Below are positions 16,918 to 26,153 of a DNA stretch of 64,000 nt, one piece after another. The stretch lies in assembly GCF_900176365.1 (NCBI RefSeq), contig NZ_FWXY01000019.1:1-64000 (forward strand). Reading direction: 5' to 3'. This DNA is from Desulfocicer vacuolatum DSM 3385. Its GTDB lineage: Bacteria > Desulfobacterota > Desulfobacteria > Desulfobacterales > Desulfobacteraceae. A model generated the notes under the pieces. It was given only the letters and a program-made list of their open reading frames with translations, was not told where the DNA came from and made no database searches. Each line of letters starts with the position of its first letter. Within the stretch, counting starts at the first letter, position 1. The translations under genes were made by a program, and so were the position numbers.

Positions 16918-17541
16918 ATGTCCTCCAGTCCATCCCAGCCCCATAATACAACGCCCAAATTGCTCGTGATTGACAATTATGACTCATTCACATACAATCT
17001 GGTGCAGATGTTCACCCGTTTCCACCTGGACATTATCGTGAAGCGATCGGATAAAATAACCATCCCCCAGGCAACGGCCCTGTCGCCGGACTATATTCTC
17101 ATCAGTCCAGGGCCCAAAGACCCTGCCCACGCCGGGGTTTCCATGGAGATAATCCGAACCTTTCATAAAATATGTCCCATCCTGGGTGTATGCCTTGGAA
17201 TGCAATGTTTAAATGAAGTTTTCGGCGGTACCACCCAAAGGGCACCACTGCCTGTGCACGGCAAAACCGACAGGATTATGCACAACAACACAGACATATT
17301 TAAAGGTATGCCCTCACCCCTTGCGGTGGCCCGGTATCACTCCCTGATCATTGCTCCGGCAAACCCGGATGTGATCACCACGGCCTGGAACCATGAAAAA
17401 ATTATCATGGGAATTACCCTTAAGGGGTACCCTGTGTTCGGAGTTCAGTTTCATCCAGAAAGTTTTCTAACGGAAAAAGGTGAAATCATGATAAATAATT
17501 TCCTGAAAACCGGTGTTCCGGTGCACCACAGACAACCTTGA
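16918..17541 (+). CDS. pabA: Glutamine amidotransferase of aminodeoxychorismate/anthranilate synthase
   Basis: A 207-residue class I glutamine amidotransferase. LLVIDNYDSFTYNLVQ opens the domain, the nucleophile cysteine is in LGVCLGMQ, and the His-Glu pair is in FHPESF. It supplies ammonia to a chorismate-using partner (PabB or TrpE). Neither partner nor trp genes are nearby, so PabA in folate synthesis is more likely than TrpG. AGGAG precedes the ATG, and it may be cotranscribed with priA. Confidence 0.8.
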   Translation: MSSSPSQPHNTTPKLLVIDNYDSFTYNLVQMFTRFHLDIIVKRSDKITIPQATALSPDYILISPGPKDPAHAGVSMEIIRTFHKICPILGVCLGMQCLNEVFGGTTQRAPLPVHGKTDRIMHNNTDIFKGMPSPLAVARYHSLIIAPANPDVITTAWNHEKIIMGITLKGYPVFGVQFHPESFLTEKGEIMINNFLKTGVPVHHRQP

Positions 17542-17764
17542 CAAAGTCAACATCCGGGAGAAGCCATAATTCATCAGCGAACACCCAAAACAAAGTGTGG
17601 TGGTAACCTTGAAAAAAGCAATGTTTTTGACTGACAAAAGAGTTTTACTTGAAATTTAACACATTTTATCTGATAAAAGGGTGAAGTGTATGCAGCGTTC
17701 CAAGTTTTTTTCCATCAGGCTTAATAATGCTTAACCGCACGCAGACGATCTGAAGGGGAATATC
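17542..17764 (+). promoter_or_regulatory. Intergenic region ahead of the exopolysaccharide locus
   Basis: 223 bases between pabA and the anti-sigma kinase gene. It is AT-rich and probably contains the promoter of the following operon. I could not recognise a clear sigma-70 or sigma-54 site. Confidence 0.3.
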
Positions 17765-18169
17765 ATGAAAATATCAAGCAACATTGAAAACCTCCAACAG
17801 GTCCGGGACTATATCAGAAAATTTTGTTCAGCCCTGGCCTCCCCCCTGCCGGATGAAAAACTGGACATGCTTGAACTTGCCGCCAATGAGGTGGCGGCAA
17901 ACATCATCCGTCACGGCTATGATGACAAAAAACCGGGTACATTTGAAATCATAATCCTCCGGGAATCCAACGGTATTTTAATACAGTTCCTGGATCAGGG
18001 CCATCCATTTAACCGGGAGGATGCCACTTTATTCAACCCGGAAACAGATAATATCATAGATAAAACCGGCGGTTTTGGTCTCTTTATCATTGAAAAAATC
18101 ATGGACAGAGTAACCTATGACCAGGATGATCTTGGAAATAATAGAACGCGACTATTTCTGAAAATATAA
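17765..18169 (+). CDS. RsbW/SpoIIAB-like anti-sigma factor kinase
   Basis: 134 residues forming a single GHKL ATPase domain. LELAANEVAANIIRHGY is the N box that binds Mg-ATP, FLDQGHPF corresponds to the G1 box, and GGFGLFIIEKIMD to G2. Proteins of this type phosphorylate STAS antagonists and hold a target (often a sigma factor) inactive. The STAS gene 190 bases downstream is the natural partner. No sigma factor or PP2C phosphatase is present in the window, so the regulated target may be something else. AAGGGG precedes the ATG. Confidence 0.85.
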   Translation: MKISSNIENLQQVRDYIRKFCSALASPLPDEKLDMLELAANEVAANIIRHGYDDKKPGTFEIIILRESNGILIQFLDQGHPFNREDATLFNPETDNIIDKTGGFGLFIIEKIMDRVTYDQDDLGNNRTRLFLKI

Positions 18170-18359
18170 CTGCCACCACTATAAAAAACAGGCTTACTCA
18201 TAACCTCGGCCATTTTATGATAAAATTTCAGTGGCAAAATTAATACCTTTAATTACAATACCTTGCGGTCAGCAAAATTTTATCTTCACTTATAGTGGCC
18301 CAACTTATGATCACCCAAAAAACTTTAAAACCATCTATTATAAAAAAAGGCAACTGTAT

Positions 18360-18692
18360 ATGAAAATTGAAAAAAGCAATGACAACGATGTGGTAATCAT
18401 TAGAATTGAAAGTAAAATGTTAGATGTCCCCAAGATCTCTGAATTTAAAGACTCTGTCCTGCCTCTGATAAAAAAACAAAAAAAAGTTCTCTTTGATCTT
18501 GAAGGTCTTTTTTTTGTGGACAGCTCGGGGTGTGGTGCCATTTTGTCTTGTATCCGTCAGGTGAACGCCGATGACGGAGAAATAAAAATATGCAACATCA
18601 ATAAGCGGGTCAGAACCCTTTTTGAACTCATCCGAATGCATAAAATCGTTGAAATGTATAACACCCGGCAGGAGGCCATGGAAAACTTTTAA
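18360..18692 (+). CDS. STAS-domain anti-sigma factor antagonist
   Basis: A 110-residue single STAS domain. FFVDSSGCGAIL contains the phosphorylatable serine (Ser55 or Ser56), the usual target of RsbW-like kinases. The frame is open further upstream (18231), but those residues do not belong to the fold and lack a ribosome site; AAGGCA lies eight bases before the ATG at 18360. With the preceding kinase it makes a two-gene partner-switching pair at the head of the polysaccharide cluster. Confidence 0.85.
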   Translation: MKIEKSNDNDVVIIRIESKMLDVPKISEFKDSVLPLIKKQKKVLFDLEGLFFVDSSGCGAILSCIRQVNADDGEIKICNINKRVRTLFELIRMHKIVEMYNTRQEAMENF

Positions 18693-18779
18693 AAAAAATT
18701 GCTTCTCGCTCCCATGGGATTTCACTTTGACTCCCTGATTTTTAATAAGGCCCTTAAAAAAGGGTTGGAAAAAGGGCTT

Positions 18780-19502
18780 ATGAAAACTTATACCCGCAAA
18801 GCACTTCTTGATGAACTGACACGACGATATGACCGTTCCGGTTCCAGGGGATCGTTCAATTATCTAAGAAAAAAATATGCATGGCTGGTGGTGACCCGGG
18901 CCACAAATATGGTAAAACGCACCATGGACATTGTGGTGGCAATGACTTTCCTTGTGGGCCTCTCCCCTTTGCTTCTTCTGGTGGCTCTTATCATCAAAGC
19001 CATTGACAGGGGACCTGTGATCTACACCCAGCAACGGGTGGGAAAATGGGGTCGAGAATTCTCCTTTCCCAAATTCAGATCCATGGTGGTCAATGCCGAT
19101 GAGATTCGCCAGACCATACTGAACCAGAGCCACCACACCGACAGTGTCACCTTTAAGATGGCAAAGGACCCCAGAATCACCTGGATCGGCAAAATCATCC
19201 GTAAATTGAGTATTGATGAACTGCCCCAGCTGTGGAATGTTCTCAAAGGGGATATGTCCCTGGTGGGGCCTCGTCCTCCCCTGCCCGAAGAAGTGGCAAG
19301 ATACACCCTCAAGGATCGAAGGCGGCTGGATGTCACTCCGGGGCTTACCTGTACCTGGCAGGTGTCCGGCCGCTCTGACATCCCCTTTGACGAACAGGTG
19401 AAACTGGATGTGGCCTACATTGAAAGCAAAAGCTTTATGACAGATCTTCGTATTCTGTTTAAAACCATTCCAGCGGTACTCTCGGGGAAAGGGGCCTATT
19501 GA
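18780..19502 (+). CDS. Exopolysaccharide sugar transferase (initiating phosphoglycosyltransferase)
   Basis: 240 residues of the bacterial sugar transferase family (WcaJ/WbaP C-terminal type), which load a sugar phosphate onto undecaprenyl phosphate. One membrane-associated helix (DIVVAMTFLVGLSPLLLL) is followed by KFRSMVVNAD, the IDELPQLWNVLKGDMSLVGP block and a PGLTCTWQVSGRSD segment. It lacks the long N-terminal multi-helix part of WbaP. In-frame starts exist at 18699 (TTG) and 18714; 18780 has the best ribosome site (AAAGGG). It is the probable first enzyme of the polysaccharide pathway. Confidence 0.85.
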   Translation: MKTYTRKALLDELTRRYDRSGSRGSFNYLRKKYAWLVVTRATNMVKRTMDIVVAMTFLVGLSPLLLLVALIIKAIDRGPVIYTQQRVGKWGREFSFPKFRSMVVNADEIRQTILNQSHHTDSVTFKMAKDPRITWIGKIIRKLSIDELPQLWNVLKGDMSLVGPRPPLPEEVARYTLKDRRRLDVTPGLTCTWQVSGRSDIPFDEQVKLDVAYIESKSFMTDLRILFKTIPAVLSGKGAY

Positions 19503-19687
19503 TATACGGCATCTTTCATACAACTTCAAAAGTCGTTTACACTTTTAGATCAAGTTTTCCCGGTAAGTGGGTATATCTCTTTGAAAAGTATAAACTGGAA
19601 AATGAAGCATGTCTGATATACAAGGGGAAAATGCCTTTTCACCTCAACGTTCCAACGCCATTGGCCTTGCAAAAGGAAGAATGATCC

Positions 19688-21187
19688 ATGAGAGCCATCA
19701 TTGATGCAAGTATGTCTTTTACCACCCATGAACTTCTGGGAAGCCGCATCCCCAGCACCCTGGCACTTTTGCTGGACCGACCTTTTCTACAACATGTCAT
19801 TGAAGTGTGCGTCAACGGCGGCATTGAAAAATTTGACATTCTGCTTTCCTCCCACCCGGAAAAAATAGAGGCTGCCCTGGGAGACGGCAGGCGGTGGGGG
19901 GTTGAAATTTCTTACCATCTCCTGAAGGATCCGTCACAGTTTGTTCGAATCTTTGAAACCCTTAAAGCAGACCGTTTTTTTCTGTTTGCCCGGGGGGACC
20001 GCCTTCCGGCCTTGAATATTAATCCTCTCACCGCACTTGATCCCCAACCTGAACTGTCTGCCATCTGCACCCAAAGCAACCCGTCTGAGCCCTCCTGGTC
20101 AGGATGGGCAATCCTCCCGGCCCATTTATCCCCGGCCCTTTCCCTGGATCTTGGGTATGACGGCTTTTTTACATGGCTCCGGGAAAACAATGCCCACATC
20201 ATCCCGACACCGGAGGTGATTGCCTGTGATTCCTGCGCGGCCCTTTTGAAAGCCAATGAAGCAGCACTTTCCCATGAAACCTTTAACTTTCTCATGCGAA
20301 CGGCAACAGAGGTGGAGCAAGGCCTCTGGATCTCCCGGGACGTGGCCCTGCACCCCGATGCAAAACTCATTGCCCCTGTGTACCTGGATGAGCAAATCCG
20401 CATTGAAGACGGTGTCACCCTGGGTCCCCATGTAATCATGGGCAAAGGAACCATGGTGGCCAAGGATTCCACCCTGGAAAATGCCGTTGTTTTTCCCAAC
20501 ACCTATGTGGGGGAAGGACTGGAAATCGCCAGTTCTGTGCTGGATAGAAATTGCCTTGTGAACACGGAATTTGACTCTGAGACCTTTATCTCAGAACAGT
20601 TCATCCTGGGTGACATGGAGGAAAAAAATATAAAAAAATGGCTGGCAGCCCAGGTATCCCGGCTCACTGCCATGGGATTAATCTTCATATTTTTCCCCCT
20701 CATTGCAGTGACTGTCCCGGTGCTTAAGTTATTTAGAAAAGGAGAGCTCTTTCACAAAATACGGGCCATCCGACTGCCCACGGCCGCAGACCCCTTTGCC
20801 TGGAACAGTGTGGAACTTTCTTTTTTTCAATGGCCCCGGAACAATCCCCACCCGGGCATGGCATTCTGGTGGAAAGATTTTCTATTGCGCTTTCTTCCAG
20901 GTCTTTTCAATGTCATCAAGGGCAAAATGGCCATCACCGGGGTATCCCCAAGAACCCGGGAAGAACTTGAAGCCCTGGATCGGGACTGGCGGGAAATCTA
21001 CATCCAGGGGCAATTAGGTCTTATCAGTGAAGCCATGATTAACTTTGGCGCTGATCCCAACCCCGATGAGCTCTACTCTGCCGAGGCCATCTATATTTCT
21101 TCCCCTTCTGTTATTCGTGATATCAAGCTGGTGCTGAAATACTTCACCCGCCTGTTTCTTCCACCCAAAAGCGTTCAGGAAAGATAA
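19688..21187 (+). CDS. Fusion: NDP-sugar nucleotidyltransferase-like, hexapeptide repeats, sugar transferase-like domain
   Basis: A 499-residue protein with three recognisable parts. Residues 1 to about 215 resemble a sugar-nucleotide pyrophosphorylase fold (HELLGSRIPSTLALLLDRPF) but without the GxGTRL signature. Residues about 225-315 look like hexapeptide/left-handed helix repeats (ALHPDAKLIAPVYLDEQIRI). Residues about 330-499 have a hydrophobic helix and the skeleton of a bacterial sugar transferase (GLFNVIKGKMAITGVSPR) with several active-site residues changed. The function is not known; it may be an assembly or regulatory version of initiating enzymes. It follows the true sugar transferase and is translated with the next gene almost without a gap (2 bases). 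Confidence 0.65.
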   Translation: MRAIIDASMSFTTHELLGSRIPSTLALLLDRPFLQHVIEVCVNGGIEKFDILLSSHPEKIEAALGDGRRWGVEISYHLLKDPSQFVRIFETLKADRFFLFARGDRLPALNINPLTALDPQPELSAICTQSNPSEPSWSGWAILPAHLSPALSLDLGYDGFFTWLRENNAHIIPTPEVIACDSCAALLKANEAALSHETFNFLMRTATEVEQGLWISRDVALHPDAKLIAPVYLDEQIRIEDGVTLGPHVIMGKGTMVAKDSTLENAVVFPNTYVGEGLEIASSVLDRNCLVNTEFDSETFISEQFILGDMEEKNIKKWLAAQVSRLTAMGLIFIFFPLIAVTVPVLKLFRKGELFHKIRAIRLPTAADPFAWNSVELSFFQWPRNNPHPGMAFWWKDFLLRFLPGLFNVIKGKMAITGVSPRTREELEALDRDWREIYIQGQLGLISEAMINFGADPNPDELYSAEAIYISSPSVIRDIKLVLKYFTRLFLPPKSVQER

Positions 21188-21189
21188 TT

Positions 21190-22212
21190 ATGGACATTGA
21201 TTGCGTGATTATCGGTATCAACACAGAAAAAACCATTGAACAATGCATTGAACACCTCCTGGCCAGTCATTACAGCCGGGGGAAAATTCACATTTATTAT
21301 GTGGATGGCGGCTCCACCGACAACAGCATCAGCAGCGCCCGAAGCTTTGACGGCGTCACGGTGATTGCCCTTGACCCCCAATTTCCCACACCGGGTCTGG
21401 GTCGAAACCACGGCTGGAAGGCAGGTGGCTCACCACTGGTTCAATTTCTCGATTCCGATGCCATGGTGGAGCCCCAATGGATTGATATTGCCGTGGATGC
21501 CCTGCTGGAAAACAACAGCATCGGGGCCGTCCGGGGAAACCGATATGAGCTGCATCCAGAAGCCTCGGTGTTTAACTGGATTGGAAATCTGGAGTGGAAC
21601 GGCAAGCCCGGCCCCTGTGACGCCTTTGGCGGCGATGTGATGATCCGACGCCCCATTCTTGAAGACACCGGCGGCTATGATGAGATACTGGTGGCCGGGG
21701 AAGACCCTGAACTTAGCCAGCGCATCCGGCAAAAAGACTGGCAAATCCTTCAGCTGGATGTCCCCATGTGCGGACACGATCTTGCAATGATGCGCCTTGG
21801 CCAATATTGGAAAAGGGGGCACCGCACAGGCTACGGTTATGCCGCGGTCACCACCCGGTGGGGGCTTTCTGTCAGCGGTTTCTGGATACATGAACTGTTC
21901 CGCATTTCAGCCCGGGGGGGCGGATTTATTGGATTTACCCTGGCAGGGCTGGGCCTGTCCACGGTACATCCCTTGTTTCTGCTGCTTTTTTTTCCCGGTC
22001 TTGTGCTTTTATTTTACCCGTTTTTGTTCAGAACTCAGTGGTTTGTGGAACATAAAAAACTCAACCGGGACATGGCCATGATATATGCCCTTCACTGTTC
22101 CCTGGTGGTGATACCCCAGTTTTTCGGGGTTAAACGTTTTGTCTGGGGAAAATTGCTCAACCGTCCCCTGAGAAACAAAGCCGCAACCTTGAAAACCGGT
22201 ATTTCAAAATAA
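21190..22212 (+). CDS. Glycosyltransferase family 2 with C-terminal membrane helices
   Basis: 340 residues. The GT-A fold starts DCVIIGINTEKTIEQCIEHL; DGGSTDNS and QFLDSDAMVEPQW supply the nucleotide-sugar and DxD-type metal site (DSDA). The motif GYDEILVAGEDPELSQRI is typical of chain-extending GT2 enzymes. About three hydrophobic segments after residue 240 anchor it to the inner membrane. It probably adds one sugar of the repeat unit; donor and acceptor cannot be inferred. Confidence 0.85.
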   Translation: MDIDCVIIGINTEKTIEQCIEHLLASHYSRGKIHIYYVDGGSTDNSISSARSFDGVTVIALDPQFPTPGLGRNHGWKAGGSPLVQFLDSDAMVEPQWIDIAVDALLENNSIGAVRGNRYELHPEASVFNWIGNLEWNGKPGPCDAFGGDVMIRRPILEDTGGYDEILVAGEDPELSQRIRQKDWQILQLDVPMCGHDLAMMRLGQYWKRGHRTGYGYAAVTTRWGLSVSGFWIHELFRISARGGGFIGFTLAGLGLSTVHPLFLLLFFPGLVLLFYPFLFRTQWFVEHKKLNRDMAMIYALHCSLVVIPQFFGVKRFVWGKLLNRPLRNKAATLKTGISK

Positions 22213-22225
22213 GACTGCCCGTGAA

Positions 22226-22378
22226 AGCAGCCTCCAAGTTTACCTCAGCAGAGCCCCCCGATGGGCAATAGGAACCAGACAATTGAGCCGTCTACGGTTC
22301 TGGACCGGGCCAGCACAATGCTTTTGTAACATTAGGCGTGGTGAATCAAAATACGGGGCTACCCGTGGCAGTAATATG
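22226..22378. repeat. Shortened B repeat followed by degenerate A repeat
   Basis: From 22226 the sequence follows family B through AACCAGACAATTGAGCCG, but the right arm of the large hairpin is missing. A degraded A copy (about 22336-22378, ending CCCGTGGCAGTAATATG) follows. It splits the polysaccharide operon just before the next glycosyltransferase. Confidence 0.5.
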
Positions 22379-22421
22379 ACAACAAAAATCGAAATAAAAT
22401 AATTTTTCATAAAGGGGGAAA

Positions 22422-23636
22422 ATGAACACACCGTTAAAAATTGCCTACCTGGCCAGTGAATACCCCGGAATATCCCACACCTTTATTTTCCGGGAAATTG
22501 CCGTTCTCCGGGAACTGGGAATCAATGTGATCACCGCTTCCATCCGAAGACCTGCCAACCTGGATAAGATGACAGCTGCAGAAAAAACAGATGCAGACAA
22601 CACCCTTTACATAAAAACCGCCAATATAAAACGCATTGTAACATCCCATTTTTCCTTGATGACCCGATCACCTGCCCGGTATTTTTCCATGCTCAAACAG
22701 GCCATTGTTCTGTCACGCCGGGGCCCCAGAAATATATTAAAGGGCATTGCCTATTTTGTGGAGGCCGGCATACTGGTAAAATGGATGCAGGATAACAATA
22801 CCCCCCATGTCCATGTGCACTTTGCCAACCCGGCTGCCACCGTGGCCATGATCGGTGCGGTCTACGGCACCACCACCTTCAGTATCAGTGTCCACGGCCC
22901 TGATATTTTCTACAATGTGGACACAGGCCTTCTGGCGGAAAAAATCATCCGGGCCGGGGCAGTGCGCTGTATCAGTCACTATTGCCGAAGCCAGCTCATG
23001 CGATTGATCCCCCACCGCCTGTGGTCCAAGCTTGACATTGTCCGGTGCGGCATTGACAAAGAAAAATTTTCCCCCCGCCCCGATCCTGCTAACAGTGTCC
23101 CTGAAATTCTCTGTGTGGGACGGCTGGTCCCGGCCAAAGGACAGCATATCCTTCTGGATGCCTGCGGCATTTTAAAGAAAAGGAGCATTGATTTTACCCT
23201 CACCTATGTGGGAGACGGCGAGGATCGGGCCTCCCTGGAAGCCCTTTCCCACACCCTGGGCATTGCCCCACAGGTGACCTTCACCGGTGCCATTGGCCAG
23301 GATGAAGTGCCCGGATACTATGACCGGGCCGACATATTTGCCATTGCAAGCTTTGCCGAAGGCGTGCCGGTGGTGCTCATGGAAGCCATGGCCAAGGAGA
23401 TTCCCGCCATATCCACAAGAATCACCGGTATTCCGGAACTCATTGACAACGGTACCAACGGCCTTTTAACCGCACCGTCTGACACAACAGACCTGGCAGA
23501 TAAACTGCAACAACTCATAGAAAATCCAGAATTGAGAAACACCCTTGGTAAACAGGGACGACAACAGGTACTGGACAAATATGACCTCAACGAAAACTGT
23601 AAAGTCATGGCTGACTTTTTCAAAGGATTTCTATGA
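22422..23636 (+). CDS. Glycosyltransferase family 4
   Basis: A 404-residue GT-B enzyme. The N-terminal domain (YLASEYPGISHTFIFREI) and HVHFANPAATVAM form the acceptor side. The C-terminal donor domain has VGRLVPAKGQHILLDA and ASFAEGVPVVLMEAMAKEIP, the E-x7-E nucleotide-sugar motif. The start has AAGGGGG. Its stop overlaps the next start by four bases (ATGA). Confidence 0.88.
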   Translation: MNTPLKIAYLASEYPGISHTFIFREIAVLRELGINVITASIRRPANLDKMTAAEKTDADNTLYIKTANIKRIVTSHFSLMTRSPARYFSMLKQAIVLSRRGPRNILKGIAYFVEAGILVKWMQDNNTPHVHVHFANPAATVAMIGAVYGTTTFSISVHGPDIFYNVDTGLLAEKIIRAGAVRCISHYCRSQLMRLIPHRLWSKLDIVRCGIDKEKFSPRPDPANSVPEILCVGRLVPAKGQHILLDACGILKKRSIDFTLTYVGDGEDRASLEALSHTLGIAPQVTFTGAIGQDEVPGYYDRADIFAIASFAEGVPVVLMEAMAKEIPAISTRITGIPELIDNGTNGLLTAPSDTTDLADKLQQLIENPELRNTLGKQGRQQVLDKYDLNENCKVMADFFKGFL

Positions 23637-24835
23637 TACTCATTGATTTGATTTTTTACCCCATGGCAGCCTATATTCTCTTAACCACAGGCTATCTGTT
23701 CTTTTTAACAATGGCTGCCTGGTTCTTCAAAAAAAAGACCGTCCCCGATGGAAAAATTTCCAGCGTCACTGTGGTGATCCCGGCCCACAATGAAGCCCTG
23801 GGTATCACCCAGACCATTGAAAGCATCAAAGCAGCAGATTTTCCCCATGACCAATGCCGCATTGTGGTCATTGCCGATAACTGCAACGATGACACAGCCG
23901 GTGTGGCAAGAAATGCCGGGGCTGTGGTCATGGAAAGAACCGACACCCAAAACAGGGGAAAAGGTCAGGCTTTGGACTGGTTTTTCAAAAATCATAAAAA
24001 CCGGTATGATACCATGGACAGTGTTGCCATCATTGATGCCGACACCTTGATTCATCCGCAGTTTTTCACGGAAATCTGCAATTCACTGTCCCATCCGGAA
24101 GTGCAGGTGGTCCAGGGTTTTTACGGGGTTTCCAACCCCAGGGTGAACTGGCGCACAGCCCTTTCCTCTGCGGCCCTTTGCGTGTTTCATCACATTCGGC
24201 CCGCCGGTAGAAACAAGATAAATGCCACCGCCGGCCTCAAGGGAAACGGCATGGCCTTTAAAACCGACATTATACAAAAATTTGGCTGGCCTGCATTTTC
24301 CATTGTGGAGGACATTGAATTTTCCATACATCTGCTCCTGGAAAATATCCTGGTACATTATAATCCCGATGCCATTGTTCTTGGAGAGATGGCATCAAAA
24401 TCTGACCAGGCAAAAACCCAGCGAAAGCGCTGGGAAGGGGGCAGGATACAATTGCTGAAACAATACACCGGGTCGCTTGTTCTGACCTTTATGGGAAAAC
24501 GCAATTTCATGTTCATTGATGCCTTTATGGAACTGTTTACTCCGCCCCTGTCGCTGGTGGTGGCAGGGCAGGTGTTTTTGTTTGCCATATCTTTTATTTT
24601 TTATCCCCATGCACTTATTTTGTGGGGCCTTTGTCTGTATGCAACGGTTCTGTATGTTTTTTCCGGTTTAATTTTAAAAAAAGCCCCTTTTTATGTATGG
24701 CAATCTCTTTTTTGTGCACCCTTCTTTATTTTATGGAAAATTCCTGTATATTTTAAACTTGCAGGAAAAAAAGGCATTCCAGAATGGGAAAGAACAAAAA
24801 GAGCCGCAGAAATAAATGAGGACACCGATAAATAG
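23633..24835 (+). CDS. Membrane glycosyltransferase family 2 (processive type)
   Basis: 400 residues with an N-terminal helix, a GT-A domain (VVIPAHNEALGITQTIESI, then AIIDADTLIHP with the DxD) and the TQRKRWEGGR motif, the QxxRW that marks cellulose/chitin/hyaluronan-type synthases. About three helices close the protein. It could polymerise or extend a backbone. It is translationally coupled to the preceding GT4 gene. Confidence 0.85.
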   Translation: MILIDLIFYPMAAYILLTTGYLFFLTMAAWFFKKKTVPDGKISSVTVVIPAHNEALGITQTIESIKAADFPHDQCRIVVIADNCNDDTAGVARNAGAVVMERTDTQNRGKGQALDWFFKNHKNRYDTMDSVAIIDADTLIHPQFFTEICNSLSHPEVQVVQGFYGVSNPRVNWRTALSSAALCVFHHIRPAGRNKINATAGLKGNGMAFKTDIIQKFGWPAFSIVEDIEFSIHLLLENILVHYNPDAIVLGEMASKSDQAKTQRKRWEGGRIQLLKQYTGSLVLTFMGKRNFMFIDAFMELFTPPLSLVVAGQVFLFAISFIFYPHALILWGLCLYATVLYVFSGLILKKAPFYVWQSLFCAPFFILWKIPVYFKLAGKKGIPEWERTKRAAEINEDTDK

Positions 24836-24954
24836 TGATCATTGGTCATCACCAGAAAAAATCATATACACCACGGAAAGATTTCAAAAAATCGTGCCCC
24901 GTCCCGGTGCGTTCAGGCCCATGTCTGCTTGAAGCTGAAATAAAAAAACGGAAT

Positions 24955-26151
24955 ATGCTGGAGGGCAAAACAACCCATTGCCAATGCAAAAAGGGCTTGG
25001 ATTTTATTTTTTTACTGGTGATTTTATGCTGCTTTTTCACAGCCTGTGCTGATATTGAGCCAAAAGTTCAGGCGCCCCTGCCCCCTGACCCCGTTTTTGA
25101 GGTGGATGACATCCAGGCCAGCACAAAATTTGCCACCCCGGAAGAGGTAAAACAGTTTTCCCACCAGGCCACCCACCGGGCAGGCAATGCCATTGTCATA
25201 CCGGGTCTGCCCCATGGAAGCCTTGGGGCCGCTCCTTTGCTGCACATATCCACCATCAAAAAAAACCAGTATGTCATAGGCCCCGGGGATGTGTTAAGCC
25301 TGTCCGTGTGGGGACGTCCAGATGCTTCCTCCCCCAGAATGATTGTGGGACCGGACGGTGTGATCACCGTGCCCAGAATCGGGTTTATCCAGACCAAAGG
25401 GCGCACCCGGGAAAGCGTTGCCCAGGAAATCAGGGGCAAACTTACGGTGTATTACAGCAAACCGGAAATCAGTTTTTCCATTGATGAATACCACAACAAC
25501 AAAGCCTTTGTACTGGGCCGGGTGGAAAATCCCGGTGTGGTCACCTTCCCCGGAGAAGGCACCCTTCTTGAGGCCCTGTCCATTGCCGGTGGATACTCCA
25601 CCGAGGCCGAAGACACCTACCTGACCAAATGCTCCATCATCCGGGGCAATCACACCATCATCTGGATTGATCTTAATGAATTGCTCCAGAACGGGAACAT
25701 GGCCCTGAATGCCCGCATCATGAACAATGATGTGATTTTCATCCCCGAAAGCCAGTCAGAACTGGTATATGTCATGGGTGAGGTGCTCAACCCCGGCGCC
25801 TACAACATGACCGGACGGCTCACCCTGCTGGACAGTCTTATGATGGCAGGGGGGCCCACAGAGGATGCTAAAAAATCAAAGTTGTATCTCATTCGTAAAA
25901 CAGCCGACAATACCGGAGAGGTCAGGGAAATAGATCTTCAGCACATCCTTACAAATGCCGATTTCAGCCAAAACTATATTATGAAGGACAATGATATCCT
26001 CTATGTATCGGAAAAAAGCATCAGCCGCTTTAATTATGCCCTGAGAAAAATATTCCCCTCCCTGGAAATCATTGAGCTTGGCACCAATGTCATGGAAAAT
26101 TTTGGAGCCATGCAAAAAGTTCGTGACAAAATATGGGGAAAGGATGAATAA
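24955..26151 (+). CDS. Polysaccharide export outer-membrane lipoprotein (Wza-like)
   Basis: 398 residues. The signal peptide FIFLLVILCCFFTAC ends in a lipobox (FTAC), predicting a lipoprotein. A poly-export domain follows (YVIGPGDVLSLSVWGRPDAS), then two or more SLBB domains (FVLGRVENPGVVTFPGEGTL and VYVMGEVLNPGAYNMTGRLT). It should form the periplasmic/outer-membrane channel that releases the polymer. A GTG start 120 bases upstream would add residues that spoil the signal peptide, so the ATG at 24955 is preferred. Confidence 0.85.
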   Translation: MLEGKTTHCQCKKGLDFIFLLVILCCFFTACADIEPKVQAPLPPDPVFEVDDIQASTKFATPEEVKQFSHQATHRAGNAIVIPGLPHGSLGAAPLLHISTIKKNQYVIGPGDVLSLSVWGRPDASSPRMIVGPDGVITVPRIGFIQTKGRTRESVAQEIRGKLTVYYSKPEISFSIDEYHNNKAFVLGRVENPGVVTFPGEGTLLEALSIAGGYSTEAEDTYLTKCSIIRGNHTIIWIDLNELLQNGNMALNARIMNNDVIFIPESQSELVYVMGEVLNPGAYNMTGRLTLLDSLMMAGGPTEDAKKSKLYLIRKTADNTGEVREIDLQHILTNADFSQNYIMKDNDILYVSEKSISRFNYALRKIFPSLEIIELGTNVMENFGAMQKVRDKIWGKDE

Positions 26152-26153
26152 AA

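Noticed and set aside
19499-19684. 61-codon frame between the sugar transferase and the fusion protein
   Set aside because: Starts at TTG overlapping the previous stop, no ribosome site, no hydrophobic or known pattern.
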